Shown here in pieces: positions 53,235 through 63,479 of a stretch of 64,000 nucleotides of DNA. Positions within the stretch are counted from its first letter, which is position 1, and the number at the start of each line of letters is the position of its first letter. A program made the position numbers and the translations under genes. The DNA lies in the NCBI GenBank assembly GCA_003169695.1, contig PNAS01000026.1, positions 101,732 to 165,731 on the forward strand, written 5' to 3'. Source of the stretch: Spartobacteria bacterium. GTDB taxonomy: Bacteria; Verrucomicrobiota; Verrucomicrobiia; Chthoniobacterales; UBA10450. Under the pieces are notes generated by a model. It was not told the origin of the DNA, made no database searches, and was given only the letters and a program-made list of their open reading frames with translations.

Positions 53235-54000
53235 GGATGCAGGTCGCGCAAATGCCGCGCACGACTTCGCGATAGTCGCGGAGAGCGATGATTTCATCGT
53301 CGTCGAGAAGCCGCCATTCCTGCTCGTTCATCCCACCAAACCAACTGGCGCGCGCACACTCTGGGGCGAACTGAAACATCTGCTTGCCTTCGAGATCGCG
53401 AACGGCGGACAAGTTTCGATCGTCAACCGGCTCGACCGCGAAACCAGCGGGCTGGTGCTCGTGGCGAAGAACGCGGCCGCGGCCCGGCGCTTTGGCGTGA
53501 TGATGCAGGAGCAGCGCATCGCTAAAGAATATATCGCGATCGTCTGGGGCTGGCCGGAATGGAATTCCAAAACGGTGGATTCGCCTCTCGCCAGACAAGG
53601 AATTCACGCGCCATCGCCAATCTGGCTCAAGCAAGCGATTCATCCGGCGGGTGTTCCGGCGCGCACTGAATTCACCACCGAGCGCCGATTCTGTCGCGGC
53701 GCGACTGACGACCGCTTCAGCATTATCCGAGCGATTCCGCAGACTGGACGCACGCATCAAATCCGGGTGCATCTCGCGTCGTTAGGTCATCCGATCGTAG
53801 GCGATAAAATCTATGGACCGGATGAAACACTTTACCTCCAGTTCATCGAGACCGGCTGGACGCCGGAACTTGCGCACCGGCTTCTTCTCCCGCGCCATGC
53901 ACTTCATTCCGCTGCGCTGGAAATCAAAGGCGGCGAAAAATGGACCAGTTCGCTGCCTTTTGATCTCGATTGTTTTTTAAGCAGCGCCGTCCAACGCTAG
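53194..54000 (+). CDS. RluA-family RNA pseudouridine synthase
   Basis: The 268-residue product has VNRLDRETSGLVLVAK with the catalytic Asp, then RIAKEYIAIVWG and IPQTGRTHQIRVHL, the RluA-family signatures. No S4 domain is present. It isomerises uridine in rRNA or tRNA; the target is not clear. The only in-frame start before the conserved region is ATG 53194, which lies inside the divergent ABC gene by 41 bases. Confidence 0.85.
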   Translation: MTFLSEIKGGLSATDAGRANAAHDFAIVAESDDFIVVEKPPFLLVHPTKPTGARTLWGELKHLLAFEIANGGQVSIVNRLDRETSGLVLVAKNAAAARRFGVMMQEQRIAKEYIAIVWGWPEWNSKTVDSPLARQGIHAPSPIWLKQAIHPAGVPARTEFTTERRFCRGATDDRFSIIRAIPQTGRTHQIRVHLASLGHPIVGDKIYGPDETLYLQFIETGWTPELAHRLLLPRHALHSAALEIKGGEKWTSSLPFDLDCFLSSAVQR

Positions 54001-54002
54001 TG

Positions 54003-54022
54003 GGGCGATCGACTCAATCGCC
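54003..54022. terminator. Hairpin between convergent genes
   Basis: gggcgat-cgactca-atcgccc forms a 7-bp stem just after the pseudouridine synthase stop and before the end of the convergent gene at 54071. There is no T-run, so termination is only possible, not shown. Confidence 0.4.
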
Positions 54023-54070
54023 CGGACGGGTCAGGTGAACCGCCTGCTAAATCGATGTCTCCGCGCGCGC

Positions 54071-54751
54071 CTACTTGTTCGTCACAACTTTGATGTCAGC
54101 AAGCCTGATCGTTTTGCCGTTGAAGTTGTGTTCGGTCGCGAGATTCAAACCGCCAAACGTTTGATACTTCTCCCACGTCGCCTGCATTCCTTCGCCCGAC
54201 TTCGGAACGTAATCCCACGCGTGCGGAAGCTTGGTCAGCGGATCGAGATAAAAAACGTAATGATCGGTCGGAGTCAGGCCCACTTGGTCGAAGCTCAGCC
54301 GCAATGTTTCGTAAATGACGCCGTTCAATTCCTTCGGTCCACCCGCTTCCACCTTCACGCCCCGATCGCGGATTTTCAGCGGCGCCAATAGCCAATAGGA
54401 ATCGTTGACCCAGCGCGCATAAGCGGTCTTCTCCTCGCCGTCAGACGCGGGCGTAGCGAGATTGGCGGTGACCTGGTGATCCTTCCCCTGCTTGTCTTTC
54501 CACTTCACCTCATCCGTGCCGGCGGGGACGTTCCAGACATGTTGCGCGCTAAAGAGCGGCTTTCCCTCATTTTCGACCACAAAGGTGAAGTGCACCTCTT
54601 TCACCTTCGCCCAATCTTCTCCGCCGCTGGCCTTCCAAAGATCGGTCGCCAGTTGCTGTCCCTTGTCGGCTGACTCGTCTGCCGCGCGCGCCGCCGCCGC
54701 GGTCAAGGCAAACAACGAAACTATAATCGCGATGTGGGGTTTCATGTCCAT
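54071..54751 (-). CDS. Exported hypothetical protein (LolA-like fold possible)
   Basis: The 226-residue product has a signal peptide ending at AARAADES. The rest is beta-rich with repeated Trp/Tyr (YARWVNDSYWLLAPLKIRD, YVFYLDPLTKLPHAWDYV), a pattern seen in periplasmic outer-membrane-lipoprotein-sorting-like folds. Function unknown. The fold call is tentative. Confidence 0.65.
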   Translation of the reverse strand: MDMKPHIAIIVSLFALTAAAARAADESADKGQQLATDLWKASGGEDWAKVKEVHFTFVVENEGKPLFSAQHVWNVPAGTDEVKWKDKQGKDHQVTANLATPASDGEEKTAYARWVNDSYWLLAPLKIRDRGVKVEAGGPKELNGVIYETLRLSFDQVGLTPTDHYVFYLDPLTKLPHAWDYVPKSGEGMQATWEKYQTFGGLNLATEHNFNGKTIRLADIKVVTNK

Positions 54752-54813
54752 ATCGTGGCAGATCAGGTGCTAAATTGCAATTCAGCGGACTCGCAATATC
54801 GTAGCGCGGCTTA

Positions 54814-55428
54814 ATGAAAATTTTTCGGATCCTTTTTCCATTTTTGCTCGTCTCTCTCTGTGTGCCGCTCGCGCGCGCGGCCGGGGATCGCGTCTCGACG
54901 CACTTTACGCCCGATGATTCGGACGCGCCCAGTTTCGAGATGGCGACCGAGACAGCCTATATGCTCGGCATTATCGGCAATCCAAACAGCTACGAGATTG
55001 GCGCGCAATTCATCACGGCGAGATGGCGTTTCGGTCCTGTCTACCGCGAGGGGTTTTTCGCTGGCTACAATCAATTTTACGTCCTGTCCATGGTAGAGCC
55101 GATCTTTCGCGGCCCGGAAAATCTCTACTACGGCATCTCCGTCGGCCTGCGTTACAATTTCCTCCTGCCGGGAAGCCGATTCACTCCCTACGTCTCCGGC
55201 GGCGTCGGACTCGGATGGATCGATAGCCATGCCAATATCAATGGCGCCCAGGGGCAGGACTTCACGTTCAACGTTCTAGGTGCCGGCGGCGTTTCCTACA
55301 AGATTAACGATCAGTGGAAAGCGACCGCGGGTTTCGTTTTTCAGCATCTTTCCAACGGTGGACAAACCGATCCAAACCCGAGCCTCAATCTGCTTGGGCC
55401 GCAGTTCGGCCTGACCTACTCGTTCTAG
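54814..55428 (+). CDS. Outer-membrane lipid A 3-O-deacylase (PagL)-like barrel
   Basis: The 204-residue product has a signal peptide (about 1-22) and alternating aromatic strands ending in a terminal Phe, typical of an outer-membrane beta-barrel. Near the C-terminus FQHLSNGGQTDPNPSLN matches the PagL catalytic region (His and Ser). PagL removes an acyl chain from lipid A. It is 17 bases before the Nudix-like gene, on the same strand. The enzyme call is good by motif but untested. Confidence 0.75.
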   Translation: MKIFRILFPFLLVSLCVPLARAAGDRVSTHFTPDDSDAPSFEMATETAYMLGIIGNPNSYEIGAQFITARWRFGPVYREGFFAGYNQFYVLSMVEPIFRGPENLYYGISVGLRYNFLLPGSRFTPYVSGGVGLGWIDSHANINGAQGQDFTFNVLGAGGVSYKINDQWKATAGFVFQHLSNGGQTDPNPSLNLLGPQFGLTYSF

Positions 55429-55445
55429 GCAACGCTCTCTCGCTG

Positions 55446-56069
55446 ATGAGCCAACCAGACGAAAATATTCTGGTCGTCAGGCGAAGTCTCTTTGATGAGC
55501 TCGGCAGCTTTCACGGCCTGAATTTTGAGCCGGAAGAATATCTCCGGGCACTGCTCTCGCGCGGGAACAATTTCTTTCTGCCGCGCGCTCAGGCGGAAAA
55601 CGATCCGACGCACAAACAGATCATTCCATACGCGATCATCGCACATGGCGATACCGTGCTGCACTACGTGCGCGGCAAAAAAGCCGGCGAACAACGGCTG
55701 GTGGCAAAGGGTTCGATCGGCATCGGCGGCCACATGAACGAGGAAAAAGACGAATTACTTTGGAATTTCGCAATCGACGAAGCGGCGTATCGCGCCGGCG
55801 TCGAGCGTGAAGTGAATGAAGAGATCAGGATTGAAACAACGTTCGAAGATCGGATCGTTGCGCTTTTGAATGATGATACCACCGAAGTCGGTCGAGTCCA
55901 TCTTGGGATCGTGCATGTTTTTCGTCTTGCGGAGGAGAAGGTGCAAAAGCGCGAAGCGATGATCACGAACATGTCGTTTCTCAAAAAGGAAGAGCTCCTG
56001 GCCCGGCGCGACAATCTGGAGACATGGTCACAGCTCTGCGTCGATTCGTTCGATCGTCTGCTAAGTTAG
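55446..56069 (+). CDS. Nudix-like hydrolase domain protein
   Basis: The product is about 207 residues (ATG 55446). GGHMNEEKDE followed, after an insertion of about 15 residues, by AGVEREVNEEI resembles a Nudix box (GX5EX7REUXEE) with an expanded first loop. It may hydrolyse a nucleotide or sugar-nucleotide phosphoanhydride; substrate unknown. The frame is open further upstream into the PagL-like gene, but the internal ATG with its own spacing is preferred. Confidence 0.65.
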   Translation: MSQPDENILVVRRSLFDELGSFHGLNFEPEEYLRALLSRGNNFFLPRAQAENDPTHKQIIPYAIIAHGDTVLHYVRGKKAGEQRLVAKGSIGIGGHMNEEKDELLWNFAIDEAAYRAGVEREVNEEIRIETTFEDRIVALLNDDTTEVGRVHLGIVHVFRLAEEKVQKREAMITNMSFLKKEELLARRDNLETWSQLCVDSFDRLLS

Positions 56070-56082
56070 GCTTGGTTGGGAC

Positions 56083-56151
56083 TGTAGCCACGGCGCTCTG
56101 TCGCCGTGCCGGTCCGCTCGATAAACGCCCCGACAGAGCGGGGCGGCTACA
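56083..56151. repeat. Palindromic element (family B) between convergent genes
   Basis: Outer arms tgtagcc and ggctaca enclose two inner hairpins (cacggcgctctgtcgccgtg and cgccccgacagagcggggcg). It occupies almost the whole gap between the convergent genes and is probably also a two-way terminator. Confidence 0.75.
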
Positions 56152-56155
56152 GCAG

Positions 56156-56710
56156 TCAACCACCCTTCCGCTTGCGCCTCGGCTTCTGCTCTGGTGCCGG
56201 CGTGGGAGTCGGCGTCGATGCCACCTCCGAGGTTGGCGCGGGTGTCGGCGTCGGCGGGGGGTTCCACGTCAGATTGATCGTGTCGACTTGCCACACGGTC
56301 ATACCGCGAGAAATGCCCAGGTCCAGCTGGGCAGACGTTGTGGGATAATTTAGCTGCGCGCGAAATGTGCCTTTGGGGTCGAAAAAATAGGAGGTAAATG
56401 CGACATCTCCCTGTAGGTCAATCGGCTGTGCCGGCACGCCAAGTTCGCGCAACCGGTCCAATAAACGATCTCGCCATGACTTCAGGTACTGGACCTGCGC
56501 CTCGGGGCTCAGGTGAACATGGAGAAACTTTTCGTCATAACTTATCGCGACCCGCTTGGTGACTTCAGTCGCGAAGATGCGCGCATTCTTCTCGGCATCC
56601 TTGCGCGATGAATCCAACCACCAGACGATGCCCCCCAGAAGGAGCAACACGATCACCAGCAGAGCGACGCCCCCCTCACCCTTGATTCGTGCCGTTCGAG
56701 CCAGTCTCAT
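56156..56710 (-). CDS. Hypothetical single-pass membrane protein with Pro/Thr-rich basic tail
   Basis: The 184-residue product has one TM helix (VALLVIVLLLLGGIVWWL) near the N-terminus, a small soluble domain, and a low-complexity tail (PTPTPAP repeats ending KPRRKRKGG). It begins one base after the stop of the gene at 56711-57076, so they form a two-gene unit. No family is recognised. Confidence 0.6.
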   Translation of the reverse strand: MRLARTARIKGEGGVALLVIVLLLLGGIVWWLDSSRKDAEKNARIFATEVTKRVAISYDEKFLHVHLSPEAQVQYLKSWRDRLLDRLRELGVPAQPIDLQGDVAFTSYFFDPKGTFRAQLNYPTTSAQLDLGISRGMTVWQVDTINLTWNPPPTPTPAPTSEVASTPTPTPAPEQKPRRKRKGG

Positions 56711-57076
56711 TTAAAAACCAAAGCCGGTTCCCTTGATCACGATGCCATCCCGGATGAGGGCCCCGTGTTTCTGCTTCCCCGTGTAAGCGCCGAATCGGTT
56801 TCGGGAACTGACCTTGAATTCCACCAGATAGCCAAAGAGACGCTTTCCATTCGGTCCCGGCAGATCAGCCGGTTTCGGCGCGCTTGTCCACTCGATTTGT
56901 GCGCTCTTCGGATCCGCCAGCTTCGTCTCCAGCCACCTCGTAATGATTTCCTGGTAAGCCTTCGGATATTCCCCGTAGACCGCCGGGTCCGCGACGATCT
57001 CGACCTCGGTCGTCTCCGCCCGGATCAAAGTTGGGCAGACAAACGCGAACAAGAGGAGCAACGCGATCGTTTTCAT
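56711..57076 (-). CDS. Exported hypothetical protein
   Basis: The 121-residue product has a signal peptide ending near LIRAETTE and a compact domain (KAYQEIITRWLETKLADPKS) with a GFGF C-terminus. It precedes and abuts the membrane-protein gene at 56156. Function unknown. Confidence 0.65.
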   Translation of the reverse strand: MKTIALLLLFAFVCPTLIRAETTEVEIVADPAVYGEYPKAYQEIITRWLETKLADPKSAQIEWTSAPKPADLPGPNGKRLFGYLVEFKVSSRNRFGAYTGKQKHGALIRDGIVIKGTGFGF

Positions 57077-57132
57077 TCCGCGAAAACTAATGAACGGCTC
57101 GGGAGAAGTCGAGCGTCTCGCGTGAATGTCAT

Positions 57133-58260
57133 CTAGGGTCGCTCGTCGATCGGCGCGACCTTTTTCCCCACCGGCTCGCCCACGTATTCGCTCAGAGGCC
57201 GATAAAGCCGATTATCTTCGAGCTGCTCGAGGACCTGCGCGCACCAGCCAGAACAGCGCGCGATGGCGAAAATCGGCGTGAACAAATCCGTTGGGATGCC
57301 TAACGAGTAATAAACGGTCGCGGAATAGAAATCGACGTTCGCGTTCAGATTCTTTTTCTCCTTCATCAGCTGGGCGATGCGCTCGGACATCCGGATCCAT
57401 TTCGGATCGCCGAGCTTCTCGCTCAATTTGATCGCCATGGCCCGAAGGTGAGGCGCACGAGGGTCAAGCGTCTTGTAAACGCGATGGCCGATGCCCATGA
57501 TCTTCTTCTTCTCCGCCAGCTGCTTCTCGATGTACGCGTCGACGTTGTCCTCGCTCCCAATCTCCTCCAGCATGTGAATGACGCCCTCGTTCGCGCCGCC
57601 GTGCAGCGGTCCTTTGAGCGTGCCGATCGCCGACGTGATGGCGGAATAGAAATCGCTCAGGGTCGAGATTGTGACACGCGCACTGAAGGTGGACGCGTTC
57701 ATGCCGTGATCGGCGTGCAAAATAAAGGCCACGTCCAACGTGTCGCTCGCTTCTTTCGACTGCGCCTCGCCATACATCAGATAAAGGAAATGTTCGGCCT
57801 CGGTGAGATCATCGCGCACTGGTGGCAAGGATTTGCCGTTGCGGGCGCGATGAAAATACGCGGCGATGACGCCGATCTTGGCGGTAATGCTGCGGGCGCG
57901 GCGTTCGTTGATCTCCCGCGTGGCCTCTTTGTCCATCTCGGGATCGTTGAGACTGAGCATGGAAACGGCCGTACGCATCACGTCCATTGGCTCGGCCGTT
58001 TTCGGCGAAGCTTTTATGAAATCGATCACGGCACCAGGGAGCTCGCGCTCGGCACGCAGCGCACGCGTAAATTCATCCAGCTCGCGGCGGTTTGGCAGCT
58101 TGCCCTTCCACAAGAGGTAAATGACTTCCTTGTAGTTAACCTTGCCGGCAAGCTCGTTGATATCGTAACCGCAGTAGATGAGCTGTCCCTTGTCTCCGAT
58201 GACGTCGCTCAGGCGCGTGGAGTTCGCGACGACGCCTTCCAGTCCGCGCGATACCGTCAT
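57133..58260 (-). CDS. gltA: Citrate synthase
   Basis: The product is about 375 residues (ATG 58260), the compact size of bacterial type I-like citrate synthases. Catalytic residues lie in [10 protein letters not shown] (His), GIGHRVYK (His) and [14 protein letters not shown] (Asp). It condenses acetyl-CoA and oxaloacetate at the entry to the TCA cycle. Its start overlaps the sucD stop by four bases (ATGA), so it is the last gene of a coupled TCA operon. Confidence 0.95.
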   Translation of the reverse strand: MTVSRGLEGVVANSTRLSDVIGDKGQLIYCGYDINELAGKVNYKEVIYLLWKGKLPNRRELDEFTRALRAERELPGAVIDFIKASPKTAEPMDVMRTAVSMLSLNDPEMDKEATREINERRARSITAKIGVIAAYFHRARNGKSLPPVRDDLTEAEHFLYLMYGEAQSKEASDTLDVAFILHADHGMNASTFSARVTISTLSDFYSAITSAIGTLKGPLHGGANEGVIHMLEEIGSEDNVDAYIEKQLAEKKKIMGIGHRVYKTLDPRAPHLRAMAIKLSEKLGDPKWIRMSERIAQLMKEKKNLNANVDFYSATVYYSLGIPTDLFTPIFAIARCSGWCAQVLEQLEDNRLYRPLSEYVGEPVGKKVAPIDERP

Positions 58261-59138
58261 GACTTTCCTTTCATCCGTGCGATCAATGTCTCCGCCATTG
58301 TCGCCGGTGTTTCGGCGACGGCAATGCCCGCGCGCTTGAGTGCTTCGATTTTTCCCGCGGCGGTTCCCTGGCCGCCGGACACAATCGCGCCGGCGTGACC
58401 CATACGCCGGCCCGCAGGCGCGGTCGCACCGGCGATGAATGCGGCAACAGGCTTCTTGCAATTCTCCTTGATCCATTCCGCTGCTTCTTCCTCAGCGGTA
58501 CCGCCGATCTCACCGATCAGAATCATCGAATCCGTCTCCGGATCATCGTTGAAAAGTTTCACCGCATCGAGGTGGGACATCCCGTTGATCGGATCGCCAC
58601 CGATGCCGATGCAGGTGGATTGTCCGTGGCCGCGAGAGGTGAGCTGCCAGACTGCTTCGTAAGTGAGCGTACCAGATCGCGAGATCACGCCAACGCTTCC
58701 TGCCTTGTGGATATAGCCCGGCATAATCCCGATCTTGCAGGCGCCGGGCGTGATGATTCCCGGGCAATTTGGCCCAATGAGACGACTCGGCTTGCCGGCC
58801 ATTTGCGCTTTCACCCGCATCATGTCCATCACCGGGATTCCTTCCGTGATGCAAATGACGAGCTTCACGCCGGCATCGACTGCTTCGAGAATTCCATCCG
58901 CCGCGCCTGCCGCCGGCACAAAAATCACGGAGACATTGCAGTCGGTTTCCTGTCGCGCTTCCCAGACTGTGTCGAAGACCGGCACCTTGCCGTCGAACAT
59001 CTGACCGCCTTTTCCAGGCGTCACACCCGCGACCACATTCGTCCCGTACTCCATGCAACTGCGCGCGTGGAATCCTCCGGCACTGCCGGTGATTCCCTGC
59101 ACCACGAGACGCGTGTTTTTGTCGACGAGAACAGACAT
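58257..59138 (-). CDS. sucD: Succinyl-CoA synthetase alpha subunit
   Basis: The 293-residue product has the CoA-binding N-terminus ([15 protein letters not shown]), [11 protein letters not shown], and the phosphohistidine region [17 protein letters not shown]. With SucC it makes ATP or GTP from succinyl-CoA. Unusually it is separated from sucC by two VOC-family genes. It overlaps gltA by four bases. Confidence 0.95.
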   Translation of the reverse strand: MSVLVDKNTRLVVQGITGSAGGFHARSCMEYGTNVVAGVTPGKGGQMFDGKVPVFDTVWEARQETDCNVSVIFVPAAGAADGILEAVDAGVKLVICITEGIPVMDMMRVKAQMAGKPSRLIGPNCPGIITPGACKIGIMPGYIHKAGSVGVISRSGTLTYEAVWQLTSRGHGQSTCIGIGGDPINGMSHLDAVKLFNDDPETDSMILIGEIGGTAEEEAAEWIKENCKKPVAAFIAGATAPAGRRMGHAGAIVSGGQGTAAGKIEALKRAGIAVAETPATMAETLIARMKGKS

Positions 59139-59141
59139 CGG

Positions 59142-59492
59142 CTATTTTCTTTTATGCACCACTAACTTGTTGCCATCAGGATCGCGGAACTGCGCCATCC
59201 AACAAACCGGCGACTCGGTTTTGTCCAGGTCAAAGGTAACGCCCCGTTCTTTCAGCTTTGCGATGGTGGCGTCAATGTCGTCCACTTCGAACGCGACCGT
59301 TGTTCCGTCGCGGGAAGGTTGCCATGCGGGATGACAGCCGACACCGATTGTCGTGGCGCCCAACTCGTATTCGACCCACGCGCCTTCCATCGCCGTGTAG
59401 CCCGGTTTTAGCTCGAGAGTTTCCTGATAGAATTTGCGCGCGCGTTCCTTGTCGGACACGGCAATGGCGATGAATGCGACTTCTTTGATCAT
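59142..59492 (-). CDS. VOC/glyoxalase-family protein 1 (between sucC and sucD)
   Basis: The 116-residue product has a single betaalphabetabetabeta-module pair: VAFIAIAVSDKERARKFYQ at the start and FRDPDGNKLVVHK at the end, with His and Glu metal-ligand candidates. It is similar to the neighbour at 59489. Function unknown; VOC enzymes include glyoxalases, epimerases and dioxygenases. It overlaps the previous gene by four bases and ends three bases before sucD, so it is firmly in the operon. Confidence 0.75.
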   Translation of the reverse strand: MIKEVAFIAIAVSDKERARKFYQETLELKPGYTAMEGAWVEYELGATTIGVGCHPAWQPSRDGTTVAFEVDDIDATIAKLKERGVTFDLDKTESPVCWMAQFRDPDGNKLVVHKRK

Positions 59493-59854
59493 GATAATGC
59501 TTTCAATTTATGGATCATTAGTTTGTTCCCGTCTGGATCCTGAATCACCGCCATGTGGCAAACCGGTGTCTCGAAAGCTTCAGCGGCAAAGGTCACATTC
59601 GCTTTCTTTAATTCGGCGATGGCCGCGTCGAAATCTTCCATCTCAAGGGCCGCGCCTGTTCCTTGATCCGACGGCGTCCAGGTCTCGCCTACATTTGCGA
59701 TCGCGAGTGTGTCCTTGCCCACGCCGTATTCAATCCAAAGCCCATCCATGAATTCGCCCGACTTCTGCAGTCCGAGCAGGCCTTCGTAGAACGCACGAGA
59801 GCGCTTGACGTCCGTCACCGGTATCGCCACAAAACCAATTTCTTTGACTTTCAT
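59489..59854 (-). CDS. VOC/glyoxalase-family protein 2 (between sucC and sucD)
   Basis: The 121-residue paralogue of the gene at 59142 starts [20 protein letters not shown] and ends [14 protein letters not shown]. The two are clearly a tandem duplication that has diverged, perhaps to form a heterodimer. It overlaps sucC and the next VOC gene by four bases each (ATGA), so translation is coupled throughout. Confidence 0.75.
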   Translation of the reverse strand: MKVKEIGFVAIPVTDVKRSRAFYEGLLGLQKSGEFMDGLWIEYGVGKDTLAIANVGETWTPSDQGTGAALEMEDFDAAIAELKKANVTFAAEAFETPVCHMAVIQDPDGNKLMIHKLKALS

Positions 59855-61038
59855 TTTCCCTCCGCCGCCTTCACGACTTTCTGTGCTGCATCGCCCAAAT
59901 CATCTGCCGCAATCACAGCCAGACCGGATTCAGCGATCAGTTTCTTACCTGCTTCCATATTCGTGCCTTCCAGCCTAACGACCAATGGGACGGGCAAATT
60001 CACCGTCTTCACGGCGTTGATGATCCCTTGCGCGATCACGTCGCATTTCATAATGCCGCCAAAGATGTTGACCAGGATGGCTTTCACCTTGTCGTCCGAA
60101 ACCAGGATCTTGAATGCCTCGGTCACCTGCTCTTCCGTCGCGCCGCCACCGACATCCAGAAAGTTCGCGGGACTGCCGCCGTAAAATTTGATGATGTCCA
60201 TTGTCGCCATGGCCAGGCCGGCACCATTAACGAGGCAGGCGATGTTTCCATCGAGTCCGATGTAATTCAGGCCATGTTTCGAAGCTTCCACTTCGCGTGG
60301 ATCTTCTTCCGCAATATCGCGCAAGGCGGCAAGCTCCGGATGCCGATAGAGCGCGTTGTCATCGAAGTTGAACTTGGCATCAAGCGCCAGCACCTCGCCC
60401 TTTGGCGTAACGACGAGTGGATTCACTTCCACCATCGAGCAATCGCATGCCATGAACGTACGATACAAACCGTCGAACAATTTCGCTGCCGCTTTCAACT
60501 GCGACGATTCGAATCCAAGTTGCTTGGCCAGCTTGCGCGTTTGATAAGCTTGCAGTCCGGCGAGCGGTTCGATCTTCTCGCGCAAAATTTTCTCGGGCGA
60601 TTTCTCCGCCACCGTCTCGATCTCGACGCCGCCTTCCGTGCTTGCGACGATGATCGGCGCCGCAGTGGCGCGGTCGAGCAGAATGGCGAAATAAATTTCG
60701 CGCGCGATCTCCGCGGATTCCGCCACGAGCACCTTGTTCACGACCCGACCCGCCGAACCGGTCTGATGCGTCACCAAGGTTTGACCGAGCATCTTCGAGG
60801 CAATCGCGCGCGCCTCCGCAGGCGACTTGCACAAGTGCACGCCACCCTTGAAACCGTTCGCAAAGGTCCCCTTCCCTCGCCCACCGGCGTGAATCTGCGC
60901 CTTAACCACGAGATCGTCCGTGCCCAGCTCCCGCGCCGCTTGCTCAGCCTCCTCGGGTGTAGACGCGGCCTTTCCGCGCGGTGTCGCGACACCGAATTTC
61001 TGCAGCAGTTCCTTCGCCTGATATTCGTGGATGTTCAT
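59851..61038 (-). CDS. sucC: Succinyl-CoA synthetase beta subunit
   Basis: The product is about 395 residues (ATG 61038, [20 protein letters not shown]). ATP-grasp elements [23 protein letters not shown] and [11 protein letters not shown], and [10 protein letters not shown], are all present. First gene of the operon sucC-VOC-VOC-sucD-gltA. The frame is open upstream, but that part overlaps the divergent mutase region and is not needed. Confidence 0.95.
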   Translation of the reverse strand: MNIHEYQAKELLQKFGVATPRGKAASTPEEAEQAARELGTDDLVVKAQIHAGGRGKGTFANGFKGGVHLCKSPAEARAIASKMLGQTLVTHQTGSAGRVVNKVLVAESAEIAREIYFAILLDRATAAPIIVASTEGGVEIETVAEKSPEKILREKIEPLAGLQAYQTRKLAKQLGFESSQLKAAAKLFDGLYRTFMACDCSMVEVNPLVVTPKGEVLALDAKFNFDDNALYRHPELAALRDIAEEDPREVEASKHGLNYIGLDGNIACLVNGAGLAMATMDIIKFYGGSPANFLDVGGGATEEQVTEAFKILVSDDKVKAILVNIFGGIMKCDVIAQGIINAVKTVNLPVPLVVRLEGTNMEAGKKLIAESGLAVIAADDLGDAAQKVVKAAEGK

Positions 61039-61135
61039 CGGGCTTGATCGTTGACCACTAAGCCTTTGAACCGCGCGCCCGGCAATCGAAAAGAACAATT
61101 GCAATGGCAGAACCGCGCCGCAAAGTTCGCGTCGC

Positions 61136-63118
61136 ATGGCGGCAGCCGACTTTGATTTTGCATCTCTGTTAGAGGAGGCCACCAGGGCGGGTAAGCTCCG
61201 TGGTTTGGCGGCCGAAAATATCCGAGAATTGCTCGGGGCATCCGCGTCCACGGTCTATATCGCAACGGTTTCGGAGCTCGCGCGAGCGGGCGAATGGGCA
61301 GAGCTAAATGACCGCTTTTATCGTACACTTGCGTTTGGCACTGGCGGCTTGCGCGGGCGGACCATCGGGAAAATCGTGACCCAGGTAGAGCGGGGCGAAG
61401 CGGGCAAAAATGAGCGGCCGCAATTCCCCTGCGTTGGAACGAATGCGATGAATTTTTACAACGTCAGCCGCGCGACGCAGGGGCTCGTGGCATATCTGCA
61501 CGAAATCGTCGGCTCGACGGCGTCTCGCCCTGCCGGCAAAAGACCGAAGATCGTGATCGCTCACGACTCGCGGCATTTCTCGAAAGAATTTACCGAGCTC
61601 GCCGCGAAAACGGCGGCGGAAAATGGTTGTGACGCCTGCGTCTTCGAAGGACCGCGATCGACGCCGGAGTTATCTTTCGCCGTCCGCCAGCTGCGTGCGA
61701 GCGCGGGAATCGTGATCACGGCCAGCCATAACCCGCCACACGACAACGGCTACAAAGTTTATTTCAACGACGGCGCGCAAGTGGTCGAGCCGCATGCGGG
61801 CCGCATCATTGAAAAGGTCAACGCCATCAAGAGCGAGACATCTTCCGCGAGGCCGGAGGAGGAGCGCGGTGAAGTGATCACCCTCGGTCGTGAAATCGAT
61901 GAGGCGTACATGAGCCGCCTCGAGAGTTTGATCTTGAACAAGGGGCTCATTCGCTCGGCCAAATCGCTCCGCATTGTGTTCACGCCGCTGCACGGCACTG
62001 GTGGCGTCATCATCAAGCCGATGCTCGAGCAGGTCGGTTTCAACTTCCTCGTCGTCGAAGAACAGGACCGCTTCGACGGAAATTTTCCCACCGTCGATTC
62101 CCCCAACCCGGAGAACGCCGCCGCGTTGCGACTCGGCGTCGAGCTGGCGGAAAAGGAAGGCGCCGATCTCGTCATCGCCACTGATCCTGATTGCGACCGA
62201 ATGGGAGTCGCCGTTCGGACCGCGGACGGCAAGATGGAATTGCTCACAGGAAATCAGATCGGCTCGCTCCTCGCTTACTACCGAACGAAGACGCTTTTCG
62301 ATCTTGGCGTGCTCAACAAGAAGAACGCTTCCCACGCTGTCATTATCAAGACGTTCGTCACCACCGATCTGCAAAAAGCGATCGCGGGACATTACGGACT
62401 TCGCTGTGTCGAGACGCTGACCGGTTTTAAGTACATCGGCGCGAAGCTGGGCAAATACGAGAAGGCCCTGTCGCCAGACGTGCAGCAAAAGTACCGCGAC
62501 TTGCCCGAGGAAGAAACGCGCCGGCTCCGGCTAAAGCAATCTTCCTACTACGTCTTTGGCGGCGAAGAAAGTTACGGATACAGCGGCGGTGATTTCGTCC
62601 GGGACAAGGACGGTAACGGTGGGGCGATCATGTTTTGTGAAGTGGCGGCCTATGCGAAGTCTCGCGGATTAACGGTCGACGCGCTCCTCGATGAGATTTT
62701 CTCCGAGTTCGGCTACTTCCAAGAATACACCGGCTCACTGACTTTCGAAGGGGCTGAAGGCGCGGAGACGATCAGGCGGTTACTGGCCTCGTATGTCAGC
62801 AGACCTCCAAATGAGATGCTCGGAGCAAAACTCGTTCACGCAAAAAACTTCGAGACGGACACCTATCGCGACAGCGAAGGCGACGAAATTCCGAAAGAAA
62901 AAATGCTGATCTTCGACTTCGGAGACCACACGAAAATCGCGGTGCGCGCGTCCGGCACCGAGCCCAAAATCAAATATTATCTGTTCGCGCACCGGCGTCC
63001 GGAAGAGGCGAAGTTCACTGCCGCGGAGTTGGCGGCAATAAAGCGCGAAGTGAGCGAGCATCTGAAACGGGTCTGGGAGTGGCTGCGCGAAGACGCGTCC
63101 ACTCGGGTGGGCCCATAA
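61136..63118 (+). CDS. Phosphohexose mutase (phosphoglucomutase/PGM2-like)
   Basis: The 660-residue product has the four mutase motifs: [16 protein letters not shown] (catalytic phosphoserine), [10 protein letters not shown] (metal), GGEESYGY (sugar) and [10 protein letters not shown] (phosphate). It interconverts hexose 1- and 6-phosphates for glycogen, cell-envelope sugars or glycolysis; glucose is likely but other sugars are possible. It is longer than the ~580-residue norm because of an N-terminal extension. Divergent from sucC. Confidence 0.9.
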   Translation: MAAADFDFASLLEEATRAGKLRGLAAENIRELLGASASTVYIATVSELARAGEWAELNDRFYRTLAFGTGGLRGRTIGKIVTQVERGEAGKNERPQFPCVGTNAMNFYNVSRATQGLVAYLHEIVGSTASRPAGKRPKIVIAHDSRHFSKEFTELAAKTAAENGCDACVFEGPRSTPELSFAVRQLRASAGIVITASHNPPHDNGYKVYFNDGAQVVEPHAGRIIEKVNAIKSETSSARPEEERGEVITLGREIDEAYMSRLESLILNKGLIRSAKSLRIVFTPLHGTGGVIIKPMLEQVGFNFLVVEEQDRFDGNFPTVDSPNPENAAALRLGVELAEKEGADLVIATDPDCDRMGVAVRTADGKMELLTGNQIGSLLAYYRTKTLFDLGVLNKKNASHAVIIKTFVTTDLQKAIAGHYGLRCVETLTGFKYIGAKLGKYEKALSPDVQQKYRDLPEEETRRLRLKQSSYYVFGGEESYGYSGGDFVRDKDGNGGAIMFCEVAAYAKSRGLTVDALLDEIFSEFGYFQEYTGSLTFEGAEGAETIRRLLASYVSRPPNEMLGAKLVHAKNFETDTYRDSEGDEIPKEKMLIFDFGDHTKIAVRASGTEPKIKYYLFAHRRPEEAKFTAAELAAIKREVSEHLKRVWEWLREDASTRVGP

Positions 63119-63157
63119 GCTGCTCGACATCCGGGAGAACAAACGGAAAGTTTTTTC

Positions 63158-63472
63158 ATGGCTCGCGAAATCAAACTGGATGGCGGCGAAATCACGCTTT
63201 TGAAAAAGATCGGCCTGTCGGGCACGCAAGTGTACGGCAAGATGCTCATCGATCGTACCGAGGGGATGGAAACCGCGGAGTTTCTCAACACGCTTACAGG
63301 CCTCATTGATCAGGGCTACGTCATCTCGAACAAGGTCAACATTCGCCTGATCGAGGACGTGGAGAGGGCGTTCTTCCGCGTCAATGCCGCGTACGCGAAA
63401 GATTTGCGCGATGCGGTAAACCCTGGCCGGCGGCGCGAGCAGGAACGCACCCCGCGTCGGCGTCGCGGCTAA
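63158..63472 (+). CDS. Small hypothetical protein with basic tail
   Basis: The 104-residue product (MAREIKLDGGEITLLKKIGL) looks like a small helix-rich regulatory or binding domain (LIDQGYVISNKVNIRLIEDV) with an Arg-rich C-terminus. No family was identified. It is 39 bases after the mutase gene and eight bases before the lnt-type gene, so probably co-transcribed with both. Confidence 0.6.
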   Translation: MAREIKLDGGEITLLKKIGLSGTQVYGKMLIDRTEGMETAEFLNTLTGLIDQGYVISNKVNIRLIEDVERAFFRVNAAYAKDLRDAVNPGRRREQERTPRRRRG

Positions 63473-63479
63473 GAAGCAG

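Noticed and set aside
57448..59165. Plus-strand open frames opposite gltA and sucD
   Set aside because: Antisense shadows of highly conserved metabolic genes.
60028..61047. Plus-strand open frame (339 codons) opposite sucC
   Set aside because: Antisense shadow; the sucC motifs on the other strand are unambiguous.
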